NCBI GenBank assembly: GCA_017558555.1
Contig: JAFYUJ010000089.1
Span: forward strand, 1-64,000
Source: Akkermansia sp.
GTDB lineage: Bacteria > Verrucomicrobiota > Verrucomicrobiia > Verrucomicrobiales > Akkermansiaceae
Direction of reading: 5' to 3'
Length of the DNA: 64,000 nucleotides
Both the position numbers and the translations under genes were made by a program. The notes under the pieces are model-generated. The model did no database searches and was not told the origin of the DNA. It was given only the letters and a program-made list of their open reading frames with translations. This document shows, piece by piece, positions 45,390-54,936 of this stretch (within the stretch, counting starts at the first letter, position 1; each line of letters begins with the position of its first letter).

Positions 45390-45410
45390 CTGATTTATCC
45401 TTGAAATCAG
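45390..45410 (+). promoter_or_regulatory. Candidate operator overlapping the fur-suf promoter
   Basis: Perfect inverted repeat CTGATTT-N7-AAATCAG (45390-45396 with 45404-45410). It covers the -35 box (45401-45406) of the promoter that drives the Fur-family gene and suf operon. A repressor bound here would block RNA polymerase, so autoregulation by the adjacent Fur-like protein is the simple reading. It does not match the classical Fur or PerR boxes. Confidence 0.55.
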
Positions 45411-45429
45411 CAAAATGGGGCGATATAAT
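45401..45429 (+). promoter_or_regulatory. Strong promoter of the Fur-family/suf operon
   Basis: TTGAAA (45401-45406), 17 nt, consensus TATAAT (45424-45429), with a leader of about 30 nt before ATG 45465. The best sigma-70-type promoter in the region. Confidence 0.75.
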
Positions 45430-45464
45430 TCGCGCACGGACAACAACTACCCCCATTATCCGGC

Positions 45465-45926
45465 ATGAAAAACACAACTACCACCTCTGAACCACCCCGT
45501 TCCATGCAGACAGCCAGCGTTGTCAAGCGTGCGGGACTCCGCATGACCAAACAGCGCCGCGCAGTCGTGGACGCTATCCTGGCCTCGAAAGACCACCCGA
45601 CAGCCGGTGTCATCTATGAGCGAGCCAAGGAGATTGAACCCGGCATTTCACTGGCAACGATTTACAACTGTCTGGAAACCATGGCTAAAGCCGGTGTCAT
45701 CAACCACCTGCACTTCGACAACGGGCCTTCCCGCTTCTGCCCCAATTTTGTGCCCCATGTGCACGTGTTGGATGACAGCAACAACAAGGTTATCGATGTG
45801 CAACTGAAACCCGGCCTGTGCCCGGAAGACATTTTCGACCTCCCGGAGGGGGTCTCCATCACCAGCATGGAAGCATGCCTGCGCGGCTCCATTCCCGCGC
45901 AATACCACTCACACGAACACCAATGA
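45465..45926 (+). CDS. Fur-family transcriptional regulator, probable suf operon regulator
   Basis: 153 aa. Winged-helix part: [31 protein letters not shown], and [18 protein letters not shown] (recognition helix). Metal region: [18 protein letters not shown] keeps the HVH pair, but the usual CxxC structural zinc site is missing (LDCGKV becomes DDSNNKV). Cysteines remain at RFCPNF, GLCPED and MEACLRG. The gene overlaps sufC by ATGA and leads the suf operon. It may therefore sense iron, an iron-sulfur cluster or oxidants and control cluster assembly; the signal is not known. An inverted repeat over the promoter supports autoregulation. Confidence 0.85.
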   Translation: MKNTTTTSEPPRSMQTASVVKRAGLRMTKQRRAVVDAILASKDHPTAGVIYERAKEIEPGISLATIYNCLETMAKAGVINHLHFDNGPSRFCPNFVPHVHVLDDSNNKVIDVQLKPGLCPEDIFDLPEGVSITSMEACLRGSIPAQYHSHEHQ

Positions 45927-46672
45927 GCCTGATTATCAAAAACCTGTGCGCCCGAGTCAAGGACGGGGCAGACATTCTCAATGGCATCGACCTGGAAATT
46001 CCGACCGGGGAGGTGCACGCCATCATGGGGCCCAATGGCTCCGGCAAATCCACGCTTTCCAAAGTACTCTGCGGGCACCCGGACTATGAAGTGACGGGCG
46101 GCAGCGTCACCATGGATGGGCAGGATTTGCTGGCGATGAGCGTAGATGAACGCAGCCGCGCAGGTCTTTTTCTGGCATTCCAATACCCGGTGGAAGTACC
46201 GGGCGTGAGCAATGCCAACTTCATGCGCGCCGCCATGCAGGCGCGCTTGCCCAAGGGCGAGGATGTGGATGCCGTAGCCTTCTACAAGCAGTTGCGTGGC
46301 CACATGAAAGAACTGGGGATGGACACCAAGTTCACCGCTCGCGCAGTGAATGAAGGCTTCTCCGGCGGCGAAAAGAAGCGCAACGACATTCTGCAAATGA
46401 TGATGCTGCAACCCAGCTATGCCATTTTGGATGAAACGGACAGCGGCTTGGATGTGGATGCCCTGCGCATCGTGTCCGAGGGCGTCAACGCCATGCGTGC
46501 GCCCTTCCGCAGCTTCATCGTCATCACGCACTACAAGCGCCTGCTTGATTACATTCGCCCGGATGTGGTGCATGTACTTTCCAAGGGTAAGATTGTGAAG
46601 ACCGGTGGATTTGAACTAGTTGATCACATTGAGGCTCATGGCTTTGATTTCCTGAAAAACACGGAGGCATAA
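45923..46672 (+). CDS. sufC: Fe-S cluster assembly ATPase SufC
   Basis: 249 aa from ATG 45923, overlapping the regulator stop. [22 protein letters not shown] (Walker A region, key GPNGSGKST), [15 protein letters not shown] (Q-loop), [14 protein letters not shown] (signature with the SufC-specific EKKRN), [17 protein letters not shown] (Walker B) and [12 protein letters not shown] (H-loop, SufC-specific). Forms SufBC2D, which builds Fe-S clusters in the cytoplasm. Stop overlaps sufB start by one base (TAATG). Confidence 0.95.
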   Translation: MSLIIKNLCARVKDGADILNGIDLEIPTGEVHAIMGPNGSGKSTLSKVLCGHPDYEVTGGSVTMDGQDLLAMSVDERSRAGLFLAFQYPVEVPGVSNANFMRAAMQARLPKGEDVDAVAFYKQLRGHMKELGMDTKFTARAVNEGFSGGEKKRNDILQMMMLQPSYAILDETDSGLDVDALRIVSEGVNAMRAPFRSFIVITHYKRLLDYIRPDVVHVLSKGKIVKTGGFELVDHIEAHGFDFLKNTEA

Positions 46673-48072
46673 TGGACGAAACACCGTTCCAGATGGACAC
46701 GCGCGGTGCGTTCTCCTTCCCGGAGAACCACAAGTATGATGCAGGTTTCGGGCTTACCGAAGAAACCATCGACTACATTTGCGATGTAAAGGGCGAGCCG
46801 GATTGGCTGCGCCAGTTCCGCAAGGAAGCCCTGCGCAAGTTCAACGAGATGCCCATGCCCACCCACTGGGCTCCGGCCGAGATATCGGGGGTGGATTTTG
46901 AATCATTCCGCTACTACCTGTCGCATGGTGCCACCCCCAGCCGCAGTTGGGAAGAAGTGCCGGATGACATGAAGCGCACCTTCGAGCGCTTGGGTGTGCC
47001 TGAACAGGAGCGAGCCTTCCTGGCCGGCGTGGATGCCCAGTACGACTCGGAAACGGCCTACACCAACATGCGCGAAGAGCTCACGAAAAAGGGCGTCATC
47101 TTCGTGAACTCGACCGAGGGGCTCAAGGAATACGAGCATATTTTCCGCCCGTGGTTTGGTAAGGTTATCCCCGTGGGCGACAACAAATTCTCTGCTCTGA
47201 ACCACGCCGCTTTCTCCGGTGGTTCATTCATCTATGTACCCAAGGGTGTTAAACTGGCACAACCCTTGCAGGCCTACTTCCGCATCAACTCCGAAAGCAT
47301 GGGGCAGTTTGAGCGCACCCTCATCATTGCAGATGAAGGGGCCGAGCTCATGTACATGGAGGGCTGCACAGCTCCGCAATATGACAGCGCCACCCTGCAC
47401 TCCGGCGTTGTGGAGCTCGTCGCGCTCAAGGGTGCCAAGATTCAGTATGTAACCGTGCAGAACTGGTCCACCAACGTGTACAACCTGGTGATTCAGCGCG
47501 GGCTGGCCATGGAAGATGCAGAAATACGCTGGATTGACTGCAACCTGGGCTCCGGGCTCACCATGAAATACCCCGCCGTGGTGCTGCAAGGGCCGCGCGC
47601 CAAGGGCGAGGTTGTGAGCATCTCGCTCGCACACAGCGGGCAGCTGCAAGACACGGGCGCTCGCATGATTCATGCCGCACCCCATACCACCTCCAATATC
47701 GTGGCCAAGTCCATCTCGATTGGTGAGGGGCGTGCCAGCTACCGCGGCGAAGTGAACGTGCTCAAGGGCATGAAAGGCTGCAAGAACAACACCGAGTGTG
47801 ATGCTCTGCTCATCAACGCCACCAGCCGCACCGATACCTACCCCGCCATCACCGTGAATGGCAATGCCAGCGCCGTGCAGCACGAGGCATCCGTCTCCCA
47901 GGTGGATGAAGAGATGCTCTTCTACATGCAGCAGCGCGGTCTCACCCGCGCCCAGGCCATGAGCTTGGCTGTGAATGGATTCATCAACGATTTGGTCAAA
48001 GAATTCCCCATGGAATACTCCGTGGAACTGCGCCGTCTCATTGATTTGGAGATGGAAGATTCCATCGGCTAA
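46672..48072 (+). CDS. sufB: Fe-S cluster assembly scaffold SufB
   Basis: 466 aa. [18 protein letters not shown] opens the family; key parts [86 protein letters not shown] and [10 protein letters not shown] are all typical. The conserved Cys in [10 protein letters not shown] (corresponding to the cluster or sulfur-acceptor Cys near 405 of E. coli) is present. Shows the usual beta-helix region between. Scaffold for Fe-S assembly with SufC and SufD. No sufS, sufE or sufU follows, so the sulfur donor is encoded elsewhere. Confidence 0.95.
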   Translation: MDETPFQMDTRGAFSFPENHKYDAGFGLTEETIDYICDVKGEPDWLRQFRKEALRKFNEMPMPTHWAPAEISGVDFESFRYYLSHGATPSRSWEEVPDDMKRTFERLGVPEQERAFLAGVDAQYDSETAYTNMREELTKKGVIFVNSTEGLKEYEHIFRPWFGKVIPVGDNKFSALNHAAFSGGSFIYVPKGVKLAQPLQAYFRINSESMGQFERTLIIADEGAELMYMEGCTAPQYDSATLHSGVVELVALKGAKIQYVTVQNWSTNVYNLVIQRGLAMEDAEIRWIDCNLGSGLTMKYPAVVLQGPRAKGEVVSISLAHSGQLQDTGARMIHAAPHTTSNIVAKSISIGEGRASYRGEVNVLKGMKGCKNNTECDALLINATSRTDTYPAITVNGNASAVQHEASVSQVDEEMLFYMQQRGLTRAQAMSLAVNGFINDLVKEFPMEYSVELRRLIDLEMEDSIG

Positions 48073-48089
48073 CCCCTCCCCTGTTTACT

Positions 48090-49208
48090 ATGGATTTCCC
48101 CGCAAGCATGAGCATGGAAGAAGCGTTCGCCCTGGCAGAAGCCGAGGCTAAGTTGAACGCAGCCCTCCAGGAAAGCAAAGCCCGTTTCGAGCAAGCCGTG
48201 TTGCCCAACCGCCTGAATGAAGACTGGCGTTTTGGCCGCCCGCACAAGTATGCCACGGCTCTGGCTGAGCTGTTGCAGAGTGATACTCACACTCAGGGCG
48301 AAGCAAATGTACAGCACGGAGGGGATGCCGCGGTGCGTCTTACGGCAGAGGATGAAGACCTGCGCCAGACAGAGCTGCTCATGCCCACCATCGGCTCCGA
48401 TGCCCTGCTGGGGCTGCATCTGGAGCGTTTCGGCAGCGGCTATGCCCTTTACATCGAAGAGAATACAGCTGAGCCTATCCATATTCATTACAGCACGGCC
48501 GGACTGTACACTCCCTCCACCTTCATCATGGTGGCCCCCGGGGTGAAAGCAGAAGTGGTGGAACACCACGAAGGCTTGGGAGAAGATGCCGGCATGTTCG
48601 TGACACGCAACATCCAGGTAGCCGAGGGCGCAGAACTGAAAATCTCTCTGAGCAGCAACAACATGGCCCGCTACATGTGCATCACCAACATCCAGAACAT
48701 GGGTGGCGCCGTCAAGCATCTGACCCGCCATGAAGGCCACGCCTGGGCTCGCGAAGAAACGGTGGCTGAGACCTACACCGAAGGCTCCGACACGCGCCTG
48801 TTCTCCGCCAACAGTCTGAGTGGAGACAACATACTGGACCAGCACACCCGCCAGATACATCACGTAGGCGGCGCCACCAGCGACCTGCTCTACAAGAACG
48901 TGTTGGATGATAAATCAACCGCCATTTTCGCAGGCAATATCTACGTGGCACCCGGGGCTCACCGCACAGATGCCTACCAGAGCAACCGCAACATGCTGCT
49001 CAGCGAAAAAGCTACGGTCAACTCCCTGCCCGGTCTGGAAATCCTTGCAGACAAGGTGAGATGCTCCCACGGCAGTGCCTCGGCCCCCATGGATGAAGAG
49101 CAACTCTTCTACCTGCTCTCTCGCGGCATCCCGCAATATGAAGCCCAAAAGCTCGTGGCCCGGGGATTTATGGATGATGTGCTCGCCCGTTTCAATGGCG
49201 AGGCATAA
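48090..49208 (+). CDS. sufD: Fe-S cluster assembly protein SufD
   Basis: 372 aa, 17 nt downstream of sufB. The N-terminal half is divergent and helical; LNEDWRFGRPHKYA marks the family start. The conserved C-terminal beta-helix has DEQT-type elements: NILDQHTRQIHHVGGATSDL, ILDDKST-like VLDDKSTAIFAGNIYV, AYQSNRNMLLSEKATVNS, PGLEILADKVRCSHGSASA and ARGFMDDVL. The His in QIHHV (needed with SufB for cluster assembly) is present. Completes the fur-sufCBD operon. Confidence 0.93.
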   Translation: MDFPASMSMEEAFALAEAEAKLNAALQESKARFEQAVLPNRLNEDWRFGRPHKYATALAELLQSDTHTQGEANVQHGGDAAVRLTAEDEDLRQTELLMPTIGSDALLGLHLERFGSGYALYIEENTAEPIHIHYSTAGLYTPSTFIMVAPGVKAEVVEHHEGLGEDAGMFVTRNIQVAEGAELKISLSSNNMARYMCITNIQNMGGAVKHLTRHEGHAWAREETVAETYTEGSDTRLFSANSLSGDNILDQHTRQIHHVGGATSDLLYKNVLDDKSTAIFAGNIYVAPGAHRTDAYQSNRNMLLSEKATVNSLPGLEILADKVRCSHGSASAPMDEEQLFYLLSRGIPQYEAQKLVARGFMDDVLARFNGEA

Positions 49209-49211
49209 GCA

Positions 49212-50264
49212 TCACTCCTCGTGCTCCAATGCCTTTTGCAGGGCGGATGATCCATAATAGGGTTGAGACAAGGCCTCAAACCAATGAGAGACGCGGTCTG
49301 TGGCCATCATGAGGATTTGCAGACGGGGGCTCACATTGGCCAGCTGCTTTTCGTACCCGCAGCCCAGCTTATCAACACTGGCAGCCCGGATGGCCTGAGC
49401 CAGAGCCGTTAAACGCGGGGCTGCCGCATTGGCCGTGGTTTCATCCTTGATACCCTTGGCAATCTGCAGCCATTCCACCATCAGCGGCTCCATCTTCTCG
49501 GCAGCCTCCACCAACTGCGGCAACACCGCGGGATCAGCAGCCAGCCCCAGATTCTCCAGCACTTCATTCACCTGTGGCATGGCGGTCTCCAGCCGGGCAG
49601 AGCCATACAGATCCGCATCGCGTGCCAACAGCTTGCCCCAGGCACGCAATAATCGCCCGCCACCGGGGCGCACCGTTGCATGGTAGCGGCGCACCAGGGC
49701 GCGCTGCACCACCCCGGCTTCCTGAGCCGGGAGCGTCTGCAATTTATCGCGCAAAGAGCCCATATATCCGGGCACATTCAGGGCCATCTCTGCGGCAGCA
49801 TCAGCGCTGCGCTTGTTGTTCACCTGCTCCAGCATTTCAGCCATATCCTCCAGCAGGAGGCCAAGCTCCATTTGCAACTCCAGATAGGGAGCCAGCTGTG
49901 CATAGTATTGGCTGTCGGACACAAGCAACGATGACAACGCCTCCGCCAAGGCAGATGAACCAAAGCAGGACGTGGCAGCCAACAGCGAGCGGTCATACTC
50001 AGAAAGCAGCAACTCCCGCGGCATCTGCACCGCAGCGCATTCTTTCAAGCGCTGCGCCACCTGCGGCGCTGCCTCATCAGCAGAGCGCGTATCGACCACA
50101 AACAACAGGGTTTTATCAAGCGCGCCTTTCTCCGTAATGCTCACCCCGGATGTTTCCACAGCCGCCACCTGCATCTCCTCCGGCTGTGCCGACTGGGCAA
50201 CCACAGCAGGTATCATAGCACTCAACACAGCGCAACCGGAGCTCAATAAACGTAGATTTTTCAT
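49212..50264 (-). CDS. Secreted helical protein of unknown function
   Basis: 350 aa from ATG 50264, preceded by CCAAGG; longer frames reach 50387 but lack a signal peptide at their start. Signal peptide with cleavage near AVVAQ (about 23). Mature part nearly all helical and Leu/Ala/Glu-rich (LEDMAEMLEQVNNKRS, then LPQLVEAAEKMEPLMVEWLQ). Two Cys pairs are possible (KECAAV and SCFGSS). No recognised family. Convergent with sufD, 3 bp apart, and divergent from the DEAD-box helicase about 200 bp away. Confidence 0.68.
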   Translation of the reverse strand: MKNLRLLSSGCAVLSAMIPAVVAQSAQPEEMQVAAVETSGVSITEKGALDKTLLFVVDTRSADEAAPQVAQRLKECAAVQMPRELLLSEYDRSLLAATSCFGSSALAEALSSLLVSDSQYYAQLAPYLELQMELGLLLEDMAEMLEQVNNKRSADAAAEMALNVPGYMGSLRDKLQTLPAQEAGVVQRALVRRYHATVRPGGGRLLRAWGKLLARDADLYGSARLETAMPQVNEVLENLGLAADPAVLPQLVEAAEKMEPLMVEWLQIAKGIKDETTANAAAPRLTALAQAIRAASVDKLGCGYEKQLANVSPRLQILMMATDRVSHWFEALSQPYYGSSALQKALEHEE

Positions 50265-50465
50265 CGTATGGCCTTGGGGTATATCGAAAAAGAGTAGCAG
50301 CAAACCCACTACCATTTTCGTGCATTCTAGCAAGACAACACTTGCTTGGCAAGCATGCTTTCCTGCTTTCCGGCGGATTTTTCTCATTTTCCGCCTTGCG
50401 AAGCAAGAGCTGCCAGAGAATTGTCTTTACAAAAAGCGCCTTGTCAGGCATCCTTTGCCGCGTCT

Positions 50466-52373
50466 ATGTCATTCTCCGACCTTGGTATCTGCCCGGAAAT
50501 CCTCGAAGCCATTGAAGTGTTGGGCTTCGAAACCCCTTCCCTCATTCAAGAGAAATCCATCCCCCCCGCGCTGGATGGCAGCGATATTGTAGGCCTGTCT
50601 CACACGGGCTCCGGCAAAACGCTCGCGTTCAGCATTCCTGCGCTGGAGTGCATTGATCCCTCCATTCGCGGCGTACAGGTACTTTGCCTGGCTCCCACCC
50701 GCGAGTTGGCCGTGCAAATTTGCCGCGAGGTAGAGAAACTGGCTCTCTTCCTGGATGGTATCTCGGCTGTACCGATTTATGGTGGCACCTCCTTTGGCCC
50801 CCAGCTGGCAGCGTTGAAGCGCGGTGTGCAGTTTGTGGTGGGCACCCCCGGCCGCATCATCGACCTCATGGAACAAGGTGAGCTGCGCACGGATAACATC
50901 TCCATGCTTATCCTGGACGAGGCTGACGAAATGCTCGACATGGGCTTCCAGGAAGACATCGACCGCGTTGTGGCCATGCTGCCCGAAGAACGCCAGACGC
51001 TCTTCTTCTCGGCCACCATGTCCCCGGCCATTCGCGCCCTCATCAACCGCCTTTCCAACGACCCGCTGGAAATCACCATCGAGCGCCCCGTGCTCACAGT
51101 GCCCACCTGTGAACAGTCCGTGTACGAGGTGGTCTTCTCTTCCCGTATCGAGGTGCTCAGCCGCCTGATTGAAATGGGCAAGATGAAGCGCGGTCTCGTC
51201 TTTGCCAATACCAAGCGTGTGGTGGATGACATTGTGGACGGCCTGCTGGCACGCGGCTATTCTGTGGATCGTCTCCACGGCGATATGCCCCAGACCCTCC
51301 GCGAGCGCGTCATGGATTCCTTCCGCAAAGGCAACCTCAACGTGCTGGTGGCTACCGACATCGCCGCCCGCGGGCTGGATATTGATGATGTGGACATCGT
51401 GGTGAACTTTGAGCTTCCCCGTGACCCGGAGGACTACGTGCACCGCATTGGCCGCACAGCCCGTGCCGGCCGCAAGGGTAAGGCCGTCACCTTCATTGGC
51501 CGCCGCGATTTCTCTCTGCTCGCCCGTATCGAACGCTTCATCGGCACCCGCATGCAGCGCGAAAAGGTGATGACGGGCGAACAAGTGGCCCAGGCCCGCA
51601 AGGAAGCCCTGGTGGATGATATTCTGGAAATGGCAGCCACCGCCCACGAGCTGCCGGAGGAACTGCGCGATATCGACATGCCCGCAGAGCACCTCATGAC
51701 CGCCATGTTCAACCTGCTCCTGGCCCGCAACGGCGGCGAGTTGCAGGACATCCCCGAAGACCGCCCCAGCCGCCACCCCCGCAGCATGGAGGCCGGTGCT
51801 GATGGCGATTCCCGCGATTGGACCAAGCTGGAAGACTCCGTCACTCTCTTCATGAACGGTGGCAAGCTCCTCGGCATCAAGCCCAAGGACATCGCAGGTC
51901 TCTTCTACAACGAAGCCGAAGCACCCAAGGGCAGCGTGGGCGACATCAAGATTTTCCTCAAGCATTCCCTCATCGAAGTCTCCCCCGAAATTGCCCCGCA
52001 GATTGTGGAAAAACTCTCCACCTGCATGATTTGTGGCTACGAGGTCAACGTGCGCGAAGACAAGGGCCGCCCCGAAGGCGCCCCCGGCGACCGCCCCAAC
52101 TTCCGCGTACGCGACCGCCGTACGGATTCCTACTCCGGCCGGGATAAAGGAGGCTACCGAGACCGCGATGATTTCCGCAGCCGTGACCGTGATCGCGGTT
52201 TTGGCGGAGCCCCCCGCTTCCGCGACCGCGAGCGCGACGACTTCCGTGGCCGTGGTGACCGCGGCGACCGCAAGCCCTTCCACCGCCGCGCCGATGGTCC
52301 CTCCGGGCGCAACGAAAAAGGCGGCGATGGCTTCTACAAGAAGTTCAGCAAGAGCTACAAAGGCCGCGCATAA
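50466..52373 (+). CDS. DEAD-box ATP-dependent RNA helicase with DbpA-like domain and RGG/RD tail
   Basis: 635 aa from ATG 50466. Motifs: FSDLGICPEIL (Q-motif lead), PSLIQEKSIPP, SHTGSGKTLAF (I), APTRELAVQI (Ia), TPGR (Ib), LDEADEMLDMGF (II), FFSATM (III), VFANTKRVVDDI (IV), TDIAARGLDIDDVD (V), HRIGRTARAGR (VI). After the core comes a helical dimerisation region and a DbpA/CsdA-type RNA-binding fold (VTLFMNGGKLLGIKPKDIAG). The last 100 residues are Arg/Asp/Gly-rich (RDRDRGFGGAP) and likely bind RNA. Best match is the CsdA/DeaD group, used in ribosome assembly and RNA decay at low temperature. A bidirectional terminator follows. Confidence 0.92.
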   Translation: MSFSDLGICPEILEAIEVLGFETPSLIQEKSIPPALDGSDIVGLSHTGSGKTLAFSIPALECIDPSIRGVQVLCLAPTRELAVQICREVEKLALFLDGISAVPIYGGTSFGPQLAALKRGVQFVVGTPGRIIDLMEQGELRTDNISMLILDEADEMLDMGFQEDIDRVVAMLPEERQTLFFSATMSPAIRALINRLSNDPLEITIERPVLTVPTCEQSVYEVVFSSRIEVLSRLIEMGKMKRGLVFANTKRVVDDIVDGLLARGYSVDRLHGDMPQTLRERVMDSFRKGNLNVLVATDIAARGLDIDDVDIVVNFELPRDPEDYVHRIGRTARAGRKGKAVTFIGRRDFSLLARIERFIGTRMQREKVMTGEQVAQARKEALVDDILEMAATAHELPEELRDIDMPAEHLMTAMFNLLLARNGGELQDIPEDRPSRHPRSMEAGADGDSRDWTKLEDSVTLFMNGGKLLGIKPKDIAGLFYNEAEAPKGSVGDIKIFLKHSLIEVSPEIAPQIVEKLSTCMICGYEVNVREDKGRPEGAPGDRPNFRVRDRRTDSYSGRDKGGYRDRDDFRSRDRDRGFGGAPRFRDRERDDFRGRGDRGDRKPFHRRADGPSGRNEKGGDGFYKKFSKSYKGRA

Positions 52374-52393
52374 CCAGCTTTAACAAACCACTT

Positions 52394-52429
52394 AAAAAGC
52401 CATTCCTCAAGTGAAGGAATGGCTTTTTT
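52394..52429. terminator. Bidirectional intrinsic terminator
   Basis: A perfect 14-bp stem (52394-52407 with 52415-52428) flanked by A-run on the left and T-run on the right, so it works in both directions. It lies between the convergent DEAD-box helicase and uvrD-like genes. Confidence 0.9.
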
Positions 52430-52449
52430 CTTTAAGCTTTCTGGCTCAC

Positions 52450-54453
52450 TCAATCATCCTGCAAGAGGGCGCGCATGGTGGCGAAGAAGTTGACATTTTC
52501 TTCCTCGCTGGCGGGGGTGTTCATGAGTTCATCATAATCCACAAACTCGTAGAGGCGGTTGGGGATTTCCATGATGAACGATGACGGGGCACAGCGTTCT
52601 TCCTTGCCGTATTTGGAGCGCTTGGCGCAGTAGGTCATAGTCAGGCGCTCGCGAGCGCGGGTAATACCCACGTAGAACAGGCGGCGTTCTTCGTCCAGGC
52701 TACCCTCATCCACCGAGCGGGTATGGGGCAAGAGCCCGTTTTCCACACCGACGATGTAGACATGGGGGAACTCCAGCCCCTTGGCGGCATGCATGGTAAT
52801 GAGACACACGCCGCTTTTGCTCTCGATATCATCCTCCTTGCGGTCTTCATCCAGACCGATACCGGCGAGGAAATCGGTGAGCTTGTGCCCCGGGAGCCAG
52901 AATTGACGCAGGGCGGATTTGATGTCATCTATCGCGGACTGGCGGCGGTCTTTTTCCTCATCAGTCTTGCAGTTGCGGGCGATGTACTCTTCGTACCCCG
53001 TCTCGTTGAGGAAATCCTGCAAAATATCCACAAAGGGACGCTCGCTCTGAGCAAACTCCGTGCCGTAGCGGGTGACCAAATCCGTGAACTCATTGATGCA
53101 GTTCTGTGAGCGGGTTGAACACTCGGCCAGGAAGGAAATATCACGCAGCGTGGCCCACAGGCTCTTCTTGTTGTCGCGGCTCCAGTCAATCGCGAAGGAA
53201 GCGGTAACATCGCTGATGCCGCGCGGGGGTGTATTGAGGACGCGCAGCACATGCAGGTCCGCATCGGGGTTATCCATCATCTGCAAGTAGCTGATGAGGT
53301 CCTTCACCTCGCGGCGGTCGAAGAAGCTCTTGGTACCCACCATACGGTAGGGGATGTGGTGCTCGCGCATGGCCATTTCCAGGGCGCGGCTTTGGGCATT
53401 GGCTCGGAAAAGGACGGCAAAATCCTCCCACGCCAGCTTTTCAGTCATGCGCAGGCGCTCAATTTCCTCCGCAATGAAACCGGCTTCATCCTCTGCGCCG
53501 GGCATAGCCATGAGACGCACGGGATATTTGCCCTCCTTATTCGTGCGCAGGGTCTTTTCGCGACGGCCAGCATTGTTGCGGATGAGGGTATTGGCGCAAT
53601 CCAGCACTTGCTTGGTGCAGCGGTAGTTCTCCTCCAGCTTGATGACGGTGGGATTGGGGAAAAAGCTCTCAAAATCCAGGATATTGGAAATCTGCGCGCC
53701 ACGCCAGCCGTAGATGGACTGGTCATCATCCCCCACCACGCAGACATTGTGCTCCGGACCCACCAGCTGATTGAGCAAGCTCATCTGCAGGGAGTTGGTG
53801 TCCTGGAACTCATCCACCGTGATATAGGAAAAACGCTTGTTCCACTTGTCGTGCACATCCGGGTAGCAGCGCAGCAAACGCTCCGTCAGAATCAGCAAAT
53901 CATCAAAATCCACTGCATTCTGAGCCTTCAGCTGGCGTTGGTATGCCCCGGCCACAGCAGAAATGAGCGTATCTTCAATTTCCTTGTAGCTCAGCCCCTG
54001 GTTGCGCACACGGGAAAGTTCGTTGATGACCTGAGCTGGCTCCAGCTTCTCGCGGCGGGCGCCATATTCCATAATGAGGCGCTTGAGCATGCCTGTCTGG
54101 TCCGCTCCGGTATAGATGGAGAAGTTCTCCTTGTACCCCAGCCGGCCAATATCCTGGCGCAGAATACGCACGCAGAGGGAGTGGAAGGTGCACACCGTCA
54201 TCTGGCGGGCAGCTTTGCGCTCCACCAGCCCTGCTACACGCTCCGCCATTTCGTTTGCAGCCTTGTTGGTGAAGGTGAGGGCAAGAATACCTCGGGGATT
54301 AATCCCCTTCTCAATCATATTGGCAATGCGGCAGGTGACGGTGCGCGTCTTACCCGTGCCGGCTCCGGCGAGAATAAGCACAGGGCCACACAGAGTCTGC
54401 ACGGCCTGGCGCTGAGCAGCATTCAGGCTGTTGATATCAAACTTTTCAGCCAT
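52450..54453 (-). CDS. uvrD: UvrD/PcrA/Rep-family DNA helicase
   Basis: 667 aa, in the size range of Rep and PcrA. LNAAQRQAVQTLCGPVLILA start, LAGAGTGKTRTV (Walker A), LTFTNKAANEMAERV (Ia), ITVDEFQDTNSLQ (II), VVGDDDQSIYGWRGA (III), NYRCT (IV), TMHAAKGLEFPHVYIVG (V), and VGITRARERLTM (VI). 3'-5' helicase of mismatch and excision repair and of replication-fork clearing. The C-terminus lacks the long Tudor-like PcrA tail. Starts 6 nt after folA in the pyrF-thyA-folA-uvrD run. Whether the ortholog is UvrD, PcrA or Rep needs a tree. Confidence 0.9.
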   Translation of the reverse strand: MAEKFDINSLNAAQRQAVQTLCGPVLILAGAGTGKTRTVTCRIANMIEKGINPRGILALTFTNKAANEMAERVAGLVERKAARQMTVCTFHSLCVRILRQDIGRLGYKENFSIYTGADQTGMLKRLIMEYGARREKLEPAQVINELSRVRNQGLSYKEIEDTLISAVAGAYQRQLKAQNAVDFDDLLILTERLLRCYPDVHDKWNKRFSYITVDEFQDTNSLQMSLLNQLVGPEHNVCVVGDDDQSIYGWRGAQISNILDFESFFPNPTVIKLEENYRCTKQVLDCANTLIRNNAGRREKTLRTNKEGKYPVRLMAMPGAEDEAGFIAEEIERLRMTEKLAWEDFAVLFRANAQSRALEMAMREHHIPYRMVGTKSFFDRREVKDLISYLQMMDNPDADLHVLRVLNTPPRGISDVTASFAIDWSRDNKKSLWATLRDISFLAECSTRSQNCINEFTDLVTRYGTEFAQSERPFVDILQDFLNETGYEEYIARNCKTDEEKDRRQSAIDDIKSALRQFWLPGHKLTDFLAGIGLDEDRKEDDIESKSGVCLITMHAAKGLEFPHVYIVGVENGLLPHTRSVDEGSLDEERRLFYVGITRARERLTMTYCAKRSKYGKEERCAPSSFIMEIPNRLYEFVDYDELMNTPASEEENVNFFATMRALLQDD

Positions 54454-54459
54454 GGTGTA

Positions 54460-54936
54460 TCAGGATTCCTCTTTTTCGTAGAGTACCAAATCAAATCCAT
54501 CAAAGGACTCTATCACCGTGCGCTTGGCAAACTTGTCTGCAAAGGGCGGGAACCACGTATCAGCCTCATACGCCCCCTGCACTTCAGATACATACAGGCG
54601 CTGCATCTTATCAAGCATCATGGCGTAGATTTGAGCCCCGCCTATCACCATCACTTCCTCATCCTGCAAGCTCATGCTCTCCAGTGCTTCCGGGCGGCAA
54701 ATGACCTCTGCACCCTCGGCGGTGTAGGCAGCATCGCGGGTGAGCACAATGTTCTGACGCCCCGGAAGCGGGCGCCCCAGGCTCTCCCACGTCTTGCGCC
54801 CCATAAGGATGGGGTGCCCCATGGTGAGACGCTTGAACACGCGCATATCCTCCGGCAAGCGCCAGGGGATGGCATTACCGATGCCGATGGCGCGGTCTGC
54901 GGCCATGGCTACCACACCTGTATAGCGGATACTCAT
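54460..54936 (-). CDS. folA: Dihydrofolate reductase
   Basis: 158 aa, standard length. [23 protein letters not shown] shortened to its keys: [15 protein letters not shown] (substrate loop with catalytic Asp/Glu position), [20 protein letters not shown] (NADPH site), [10 protein letters not shown], and [11 protein letters not shown] (GG diphosphate loop). Regenerates tetrahydrofolate after the ThyA reaction; its ATG overlaps the thyA stop (ATGA), the classic thyA-folA pair. Confidence 0.94.
   Translation of the reverse strand: MSIRYTGVVAMAADRAIGIGNAIPWRLPEDMRVFKRLTMGHPILMGRKTWESLGRPLPGRQNIVLTRDAAYTAEGAEVICRPEALESMSLQDEEVMVIGGAQIYAMMLDKMQRLYVSEVQGAYEADTWFPPFADKFAKRTVIESFDGFDLVLYEKEES

Noticed and set aside
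50469-52283. 604-codon minus-strand open frame opposite the DEAD-box helicase
   Set aside because: It mirrors a gene with all helicase motifs; the product is Ala/Gly/His/Val-rich with no motif, typical of a shadow frame in G+C-rich DNA.
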